Part shown: positions 56,601-64,000 of the stretch, one piece after another
How the letters are laid out: the number at the start of each line of letters is the position of its first letter
Position numbering within the stretch: the stretch's first letter is position 1
NCBI GenBank assembly: GCA_963969365.1
Contig: OZ017763.1
Coordinates: 1,054,001-1,118,000, forward strand
Length of the DNA: 64,000 bases
From: Asterochloris sp. CNOR1
Taxonomy: Eukaryota > Chlorophyta > Trebouxiophyceae > Trebouxiales > Trebouxiaceae
Reading direction: 5' to 3'
Position numbers and translations under genes: made by a program
Notes under the pieces: model-generated
The model's input: the letters and a program-made list of their open reading frames with translations, nothing else
What the model was told of the DNA's origin: nothing
The model's database searches: none

Positions 56601-59600
56601 ATTTGAGTCATAAACCTTGGCTTCATTTCCATATGAGCCACAAAGCGTGCCGTGCCAGGCTTGTATGTTGGCTGGCTGCTTGACTTGTTGCACATTGCTG
56701 GCAAGCCTCAACATCTTTACAAGGCAAGGGGACCTGCCACGCAGAGCTTGTGCCTCAAGTAAGCTGCACATTTCTGCTGCGCCAGCAACCCTGTCTTGCG
56801 CCACACAAGCATTGCTGCACAATTGACCAATGTTTGACAAGAAAGATATTTCAACATATTCCACCTGCTGCATGAGCAGCTCAGCCCTGCGGCGCCAGCG
56901 AGCGCAAGCCATCTCCCCAGCAGCCTGCTCATGGTCCACTGCCTTCTTGAATTGCTCAGTGGCCAGAGCCAGGGTTTCATTGGCCTGCAGTGATGCAGCA
57001 GCACATCCTGTCTGAGCAGCTCATTGGCCAAGCTGTTGGCATGCGGAGCAGCCATTTAGCGCTTTCAGTGGCCACGCACTGCCAGGCATGTACTGGCCTG
57101 CAGAGTGACAAAGCCAGACTTCCTGGCGGTCAGTACACCATTCATGACCGGTGGTGAGCAATTGAGCTCATCACTTGTCATACATACCACTGACCACATA
57201 CAGGAACGCAGCAGGCACAATGCAGTGCGTAGGGGGAGACTGGACACTGGCAAAGTGTGCAATGCCTGACCTTTCTGGCATCAGCAGCCTGTTGCTGCTC
57301 GCTGCTTGTGCAGCGCTCCTGTGCAGCCAGCCCCAGCCTGGCTGCCCTCGTCTTGCGCTCCACCCATCTGTCCACTGAAGCAGCATTGGCTGCAGCCTGA
57401 GCTGCCGGGCCCGATGCAGAGGCCTTGGCTGCCTCTTCCGCTTGAGCCAGCTGCGGTCATGCCACACGCACAAGTGTCAGCCAGAAGAGGGTGAAGCATA
57501 CAGGACTCACGCGATGCTTCACACTGCCTGAACACGATACAAGTTGCCCAGGTGCGCATGGTGTGTACGCAGGGGAAGCTGAAGGCCTCCTTTTGCTGCC
57601 TGCACATCAGTGAGTTTGACCAGACATGGCTGGATTTTGTTTCATGTCCCTGGCAGGGCATACACCAAGCCTGCGCCTACCTGCAACACAGGAAACTGGA
57701 GGACCTCTGATGCAATATGCTGCCGTCAATGAGGCTGGAATGTGGACCCCTGGGCGCGTTCAAGCTCCTCTGCCCCAGCATGCATCTGCAAAAAGTATGC
57801 TGTCCCAGCACAACAAAGCGCAGACACAGTCATAGAAACTCACCTGTTCCTGAATGTGCTCCATTTCCTCAGCAGCTGCATCAGCCTCAGCTTTGCCAGC
57901 CTGAGCCTCCCTGCCAGCTTGTGCCGCAGACTTTTGTAGCATCACACTGTGCGCCAGGCTCATCTCAGACTCCTTGTGTTGCAATGAGGCCATCAGCCTG
58001 CATAGGGAAGTTATAATAAGCACGGCACAAGACAAAGTGCATCCAGCACCATTCACACCATGGTGTTGTGGGCCATGATTCCGCCATCAGCCAGATTGTC
58101 ATTGACAATGTCAGCTTGGCTGCAAGGGCCACAGCGCCAAGCTATTACTGAGTTTAGCTGCTGCCATCAGCTGTAAGGGCCATTGCCAGTCTCTCTTCCA
58201 ACACCATGGGGCGCAGCAAGCCCAGTAGGCCAAATGCTAGCAGCGCCACTGCCATGCATACTGTGAGACATACAGATGGAGCTGGGGCACCCGCCACGAT
58301 GACGTTGGCAGGCAGCCCTGCTGTGCCCCTTCGTCAACTGGCAGTCTGCACAGCCAGACAGTGCAAGATAGGCAGCAGGTGTTCCAATCCAGTCCAGGCA
58401 GGCCTCAAAAGCCACTCCATCTATCTCCGCTCCCAGCACTGAAGACCAGCTCAGAACGACACATCCACCACCCCTGTTTCAACCCAGCAGCAGGGCTGCA
58501 CTATCAGGCCCCGGTGTGTGCAGGCTGGTCTAGATCCCTCAAGCTTGGCCGTGCACAGGTTCCATTGGCCCTGGCTTGATTGTGCGGCAGCTGTGGAGCT
58601 GGGCATCCACTATCAATTACTGATATCACCTGTGATACTCCTCATCCAGCTGTGCTGCCTCGTCTGCATGGGCCTCAGCCTCTGGAGTGTCAGCAGGTGT
58701 CCTGCTGGCACTGGCCCGCAACCTGGTTGCTGCTGACGACAGGACTTCACTCTGGGCCCGGAATGCCTGCAGCTGCACCAGGCTAGCTGCATCCTCTGCT
58801 TCCTGGGCTTCCTCTTCCATCTGGGCTGAGGTCATCTCCTGCAGCAGCAGCCTCTTTGAGGATAGGATCTGAGGAGAACAGGAGGGGTCCGAAAAGAAGT
58901 ACCAGGTGTCAAAACCGTCCACGGGCAACAAGGCTGCAGGGGGCTGCCCTCATCTGCCACCATCATCTGCAATGGAGTCAACTCAAAGTAGCCCCCCCCC
59001 CCCCCCCCCCCCCCTCCCAGAAGGACTTTATTGCAGTCTGCTTCATTGGCCTTCAACTTGCAGTCCAGCCTGGTATGTCTCCCACCCACCTGAATCTCAG
59101 CCATCATTCTGGCCTCATCTGCAGCCTTCTGCATCTCCACAGCTGTGGCCTGCAGAGCCGCCGCGCGGTTGGCCTGCTCTGCAGCAGCATGCAGGGCTCC
59201 AGAGGCTGCCTGCACCAACCGCAGCTCATCATCGGCTGCATCAGCTGCCACCTGAGCTGCCTCTGCCTCCGCTTGGACACTGTGAGCTGCGATGCGGGCC
59301 TGCAGGGTGAGTGCCCAAGTCTCAGCCCAGCAGTGATGCGTTGCTGTAACATGCGTACTGTGCGGCCGAGCTTGGGGTCTGGCACATGCTTTTGCTGGCA
59401 GCAGCCCTGTGCACTGGAAGCAGGGGGGCAAAGAGGAGCTTCCTGCAGCCTGTTGCTGAATTGGAGTGTCTCGAGGATAGCTACGTCCAGCACCTGGAGG
59501 TATGCTTATGCAAGTCAGTGTTTGCAATGATCAAGCCGCTGCAGAACAACAAGACAGGCCTGCACCTCCTGTGCCTGTTTGGCTGCCAACTCAGCCTCCT

Positions 59601-62600
59601 GGCGGGCCTCCCCAGCTGCCTCCATCAGGGGCAGCAGCTCCTCAAACATTTCCTCCACAGTCTGCAGGAGCTCCACCTCCCTGTCGGCGGCTGCAGCCTC
59701 CATGTTGAGCTGGGCAGCCAGCATCTCCTCCTCCACAGCCCTGCACAGCAGCACGGCGAGTGCTGATCAGTGGCTTGACTTGCACCATAAATTGGCTAAG
59801 GTAGTAGGCCAGCTATGTGTTCTGGTGGGCTGCCTTTCCTGAGCTTTGAGGTATGGGGGTGGTGATGATCGAGGGTCCAAAATGCTGGAGCGACTGCAAA
59901 CAGGTGCTAGAGGCAGACACCCAGCAGGGCTCCCTCCAGCAGCAGCCCATCAGAAGAGCTTTCATAGGCACTTGATATTGGAGTGATGTCATCTGTGGCT
60001 TCCCATGTGTTTGCAAGACCTCTACAGCCTGACTGCCTGAGCCCACCGTTTCTTGGCAGCTTCAATGTTGGCCTGTGTGGCTGTGCACTTGCGCTGCCAC
60101 TCCTCAGCAGCCGTCTTGCACTCTGCAGCCCTCTGTGCGGTCTGGGGGCCAGGCAAGCGAGCCTCATTCTCATATGCATACACCTGCTGCTGGGCCTGCA
60201 GGCAGCGTGATGGCAAATCTTTGCTACGGCTGCGATGCTCCTGTTTGTATGCATGCACATGCTGCTGGGCCTGCCCACAGCATCAGCAAGAGCCAGATTG
60301 GCACTGAATGCTGCCCTCTCGCAGGCCCTCTTCTAGAGACCTGCAGCTTCAAAAAGCATCAGCCAGGCCTGTGGAAGCTGCCCTGCTTGGTGGCCTACTG
60401 TGGGGCTGGCAAGCGGCGTGATGCACTTGACTGCTGGCGCCACACAAGCTTGCACACATCGTGGCAGAAGAGTCTGTTGGTGATCCCGTTGCACATCCAA
60501 ACGGAGATAGGCCAGATAGCAGGGCCACAACCCTGTGCAGCTCAAGGGGGCCTTCCGCCTTGAAGGCACACACCAAGAGCTTTGCCGCAGCATACCTGCC
60601 TAGCAGCCCATCATGAGCATTTCTACAGCAGACTGGCCCATCAGTTGGGCCAAGATGCACCGGCGCAACACTGTGCAAGCAGCGTCGGGATGCATGTTGA
60701 GGGGACATACCTCTTCAGCCTGCAGGATCTGACTCTCCGCCACTACCTGAGCTTTTGCAGCAGCATTGGTAGCCCTGGCAGCAGCTGCCCTCAACTCCAT
60801 GGCTGCCTTGTCGGCTGCATCCCGCAGCTGCACTGTACGCCCTCTGCAGCAGGAGAGGCAACTCATGCTTTGCAGTCCTGGATGCTCGCAAAGTTCAAAC
60901 ACATCTTCTGAGCACAGGCAACAGCGGCCGCATATGCAGCCACCTGCAGCACCATTGGGAGTATGATCCCTCATATTGGCCACCCCAACATGCCAGTTTG
61001 TGCCCCTCAGATGGCAGCACTTGCAGCTTGTAAGCATCACAGTAGCTGACATCAGCTCTGTGGCGAGTGGTTGTGCGCACTTGCATTCAGGCAGGGTTGC
61101 AGAATCGGCTGCCTTGTTCAGACTCAGGCACAGCATGCACCTGGACACAGGAGCTCTGGAGGAGGCCACATCTGAGAGAAACATATCACTGCAGCTGCAT
61201 GGGCCTATAAATGGCTTGGTGTCCAGTCCTCACCGAGGGGGTCATGGCCAGAACCCCACAGCAGATGTTGAGCAGCCTGTGCACATATACAGGATTGCAA
61301 AGTTAGCTCTATGGCCTGACTTGGGAGTGATGGTCCCTCACAAATTACTTCGCTGGCATGCAACGCCTTCTGGCATTGCAGGAGCTCCATGCACTGACCT
61401 GGGGGTGGTGGCCTTGAAGGAGCCCATGACTGAGTTGGAGCGCTGCAGGCGTGAAGATGGTTCCAGATAGCCTGCTATGCTGCTGCTGTGAGTCAGGGAG
61501 TGACCATGGCTGAGTCCCACAGTCACACTGCCAGAGGGGCGGTCTTCATATGACGGCACCTTGGCCCGGCCTTCCTCTGTCGCCCCTAAGCATGGGACAC
61601 ATGGCACAGTCAGGCTTGCACCACGCTTGCAAGCACACCTCTCCCCTTCTATATGGCAGAGATGGGAGCCCCATGTACTGACTGATAACCACCTGTGCAT
61701 ATATCATGTGCAAGATAGATTGATCACAGTTGAGCAGCTGCAACGCATCATCAGCGACTGTGCAACAGCAGCCAAAAGCTGCAAAAGCTGGACAGACTGC
61801 CTGCACCTGGCTTTGAAGCCGTGCAGCGTTCACTAAGCTGTGCGTCAGATTCCTCTGGGTGCCCTGCTCACAGCAGCTGATCAGTTTGGCTCCCATCCAG
61901 CAGACGCCAGGCACCTGGCTGCTGTGCAGCGCTCCTGGCTGGCCAGGAATGCCCCCTGGGCAGATCGCTGAGCCTCCTGGACATCTTGACTGCCCAACGC
62001 TGCGCATGGGCAGCAGCAGCAATCATCACAGATGATGGCTGGGGCCTTGCATCATGCAAGATGTCGTTGTGGCTGCTCCTGATGGCTGATGGCAGCTTGG
62101 CAGGGTCCACCCACCTGGCTCCTGCTGCGGTGCAGACCCGGTTGGCGGCGGGCGGCCCTCCTGGGCAGCCCTTTCGGCCTCCTGAACCTCGGCCTCTTTC
62201 GCCTCAGCCTCAGTGATGGCGCGCTGGTATGCGCGCGACACCTTGCCCACCCTGCACAACACTGATGCCGATCTGCCCCAACTTGTCTCAGGTCTCCTGG
62301 GTCACACCACTTGCATCGGCTGTTGTCACCAGACTAGACAGCAAGCTCCCTGCCAAGCCGAAAGGTGGGCCTGAGTTTCCTGCAACTTCTGACAGCAACA
62401 CCTCTCTGGATGGCCACGTCACCTCTTAGTCCACTTGGCAGCAGCAATCCTGGCGTCCTCCGCACCGGCAATGTCCCCGCGCTGCTCGCACTGATCTGCC
62501 TCGCGGGCTGCCTTGTTGGCCTGCTGGTTGGCCAGCTTAGCCTCCTCCAGCCGCTTAGCAGCAGCCTCCCGTGCTCGCCTGCAGTTGTCAGCAGCCACCT

Positions 62601-63763
62601 CCACGAGAGCTGCTGCAGAAACGAGCTAGCTGCAACGACGTACAAAAGTTGCAAAGTGCAGTCCAGCTTGGGGTCACCTTGGCGGTTGTCATACCTGAAC
62701 CCCTGTCAAGTACCAAACCTGAGTAAATGCTGCAGCCCGTTTCATTAGACAGTGAGGCATCGGTGCATCAGCCCCTGCTATGTCAATGTGACAATATTAT
62801 GCATATGACATGCTGCAGGCAGCATTTGGAAAGTACTTAGCTGCCCACCTTGCCACCCTGGAAGCCTTACTAGCCTTCTGATGCCATCTGGCGGCCGTGG
62901 CGCTCTTTGAAGCAGCTCCTGCCTCTTGTTGCACTGGCGGTGGTTGCTGGTCGGCTGATTCATCATAGGGCTCCACCTGCAGCGGTTGCACAAATGGAGT
63001 CCAGCACTACCACCATTGCCAGTGGCAGCCACAATTCTGTGGCCTTCCTCAGCCCATTTGCCCACTGTTGTGACAGCTGCACAGGTGCTGTCACCCTCGC
63101 ATAACAGTTGTCACATGTCAAGTTTTGCAAAACCCTTTGCCTGCAAGGGACAAGTGTCCTCCAACCCTGACTGCCCATGTGCTTTTCACCTGGAAGTCAT
63201 CCTCTGCAGTCTGATGAGTGGCAGATGCCCCGCTGGTGGCCCCACTGGTGGCTGCCGAGGTGGCCCCTGCTGGCTTGTTCATCCTGCTAGGCCCAGCATG
63301 GCTGTGATAACCCATAGCCAGCCTTCCCGCAGGCGACATCACCTATACCGCACAGCAGACATCAGCCAGCAACAGTTGCCTGGTCAAGAGTGCGCCTTAG
63401 TCGCTGAAAGCATGACTGTGTCAAGGACGCATTGTTGCTTGTCCTAGGCAGCTTGAGAACAGGCAGGCAGCCCTGCAGGAAGCAGCAGGGGTGCAGTGTA
63501 CTGGGTCCTTGACTCAGCGAGCAAAGTCAGGACAAGCAGGGCAAAGTGTAGCAGCAGCTGACAAGCTAGGCTGCGTCTCACCTCAACAGCAAAGTGCGCT
63601 CGGGGGCTGCCAGGCACAGCTACCCTAAGGTCACCCCTACCACTTCGGCTGGGTGCTAGTGTAGCTTGGGAGCCATCAGTGCCTGTCCGTGCCCCTGCTG
63701 CGTCTGTGCTGGCTGTCCCACGTGGGCTGAGCCACTCTGGGACTGTGTATGGCCCCTTGCTGC
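47681..63763 (-). CDS. very large Ala-rich coiled-coil protein, 5' end probably outside window
   Basis: I do not recognise the family. At least 33 exons (about 1,890 residues) can be joined on the minus strand: 63763-63582, 63342-63190, 62976-62871, 62612-62423, 62251-62115, 61999-61915, 61585-61399, 60843-60711, 60195-60047, 59740-59566, 59299-59090, 58868-58630, 57997-57844, 57450-57271, 56984-56865, 56445-56344, 56109-56021, 55570-55458, 55231-55017, 54673-54491, 54209-54027, 53662-53510, 53209-52931, 52652-52521, 52297-52193, 51472-51314, 51111-50905, 50446-49972, 49677-49550, 48948-48632, 48319-48117, 47988-47880, 47804-47681. All junctions keep phase except 61915/61585, where an exon is missing. 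The N-terminus is Ser/Pro-rich; the middle is Ala/Glu/Gln heptad coil (e.g. REAAAKRLEEAKLANQQANK); the C-terminus has Ala repeats, an Arg-rich patch and a final coil (KAVSLEMLLEKW). A cytoskeletal or scaffold role is only a guess. The first exon begins in phase 1, so more lies upstream. Confidence 0.75.
48831..48938 (-). repeat. 54-bp tandem duplication inside an exon (18 codons)
   Basis: Two adjacent 54-bp units (48831-48884 and 48885-48938 in plus coordinates) differ at only a few bases. On the minus strand they encode the 18-residue unit AARTVGKAAAAPSTQAL / AAVRTMGEAAAAPSTQAP in the C-terminal part of the coiled-coil protein. The frame is preserved. Confidence 0.85.
51545..51795 (-). repeat. 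three decayed copies of a coiled-coil-gene acceptor/exon start
   Basis: The functional junction (plus strand 51460-51493, gccagctgctcagcctgcagggcagtgc) recurs at about 51547-51583 (nearly perfect over 30 bp), 51637-51670 and 51752-51790. Spacing is about 90-120 bp. They lie in the intron preceding the exon that starts at 51472. Confidence 0.8.
53746..53877 (-). repeat. two decayed copies of a coiled-coil-gene acceptor/exon start
   Basis: The functional junction (plus strand 53638-53668, ctcctgctgctgctcactggtgtacatctgcag) recurs at about 53748-53776 (ctgctgctcactagtatacatctgcag) and 53846-53874 (ctgctgctcactcgttgatatctgca), about 105 bp apart. They lie in the preceding intron. Confidence 0.85.
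58992..59014. repeat. 23-nt poly-C run
   Basis: An uninterrupted run of 23 C in an intron of the coiled-coil gene, followed by tccc. On the transcribed strand this is poly-G. Confidence 0.9.
60240..60290 (-). repeat. decayed copy of an acceptor/exon start in the coiled-coil gene
   Basis: The segment 'tgtatgcatgcacatgctgctgggcctgcccacag' repeats the functional junction at 60170-60202 (catatgcatacacctgctgctgggcctgcagg) about 70 bp away, in the preceding intron. Confidence 0.75.
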
Positions 63764-64000
63764 CTGCAGCAGGGCAGCTGGAATTATCCTGGGCCTGGAT
63801 GGCCCACATCTTGGTCATGCAAAAGTACCCTTCTGCAGAGCAATAGCTGCGCCACATGAGCTCTGATGCCCCCTGTCACACATGGGTCATGCGCAAGGTG
63901 CGCTTGATCAGAGAACATTGTATAGCAGACAATGTCAGCATTTTTGTCAGCATCAAGTATGGCCCAACACCTGGGCTGCTGGTTACTCGGGGGCTGCCTG
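63764..64000. other. window end, unresolved
   Basis: The phase-1 start of the exon at 63763 requires an upstream exon. An in-frame Met exists at 63857, but no supported exon is visible in the last 237 bases, so the 5' end most likely lies beyond the window. Confidence 0.35.

Overview
The window looks like nuclear DNA of a green alga (Chlorophyta, probably Trebouxiophyceae). Evidence seen in the sequence: every recognisable gene is split into many short exons by GT-AG introns (a few GC-AG) that mostly end in CTGCAG; a (CCCTAAA)n telomere-type tract is present; the genes are typically eukaryotic or plant-lineage (B3 domains, Yap/Pap1-like bZIPs, microsomal P450, WDR55, Mn superoxide dismutase). 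No bacterial operon, phage, CRISPR array, tRNA, rRNA or intact transposon was recognised. All gene models were joined by hand from reading phase and family similarity; none was checked by search or RNA.

Layout. 1-4435 (+): an unrecognised low-complexity protein, probably 5'-partial. 5357-31611 (+): three paralogous bZIP genes (A 5357-10475, B 19844-24521, C 26974-31611) with a cytochrome P450 (11143-18079) between A and B, and a relic of a fourth bZIP copy between B and C. 31981-35703 (-): Mn superoxide dismutase, convergent with bZIP C. 36305-42280 (-): a protein with two B3 DNA-binding domains. 42635-46507 (+): WDR55-like WD40 protein, divergent from the B3 gene. 47681 to about 63763 (-): a very large Ala-rich coiled-coil gene with at least 33 exons, whose 5' end probably lies outside the window.

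The three bZIPs share more than the DNA-binding helix. After the zipper all three carry the same series of conserved blocks, ending in a 'LAQ.IVR.WPF.PDPMALLEL' type block. I cannot assign this C-terminal region to a named family. Intron positions are the same in B and C but differ in A, so A is the older or more diverged copy.

The strongest unexplained pattern cuts across genes. Introns repeatedly contain decayed tandem copies of the adjacent splice junction: the last bases of the intron plus the start of the next exon, or the end of an exon plus its donor. Two to six copies occur, usually 50-130 bp apart. I see this in nearly every gene here, on both strands. It explains much of the repetitive 'CTGCAG' texture and many spurious ORFs, and it suggests that introns in this genome grow, and perhaps splice sites move, by recurrent local duplication of exon edges.
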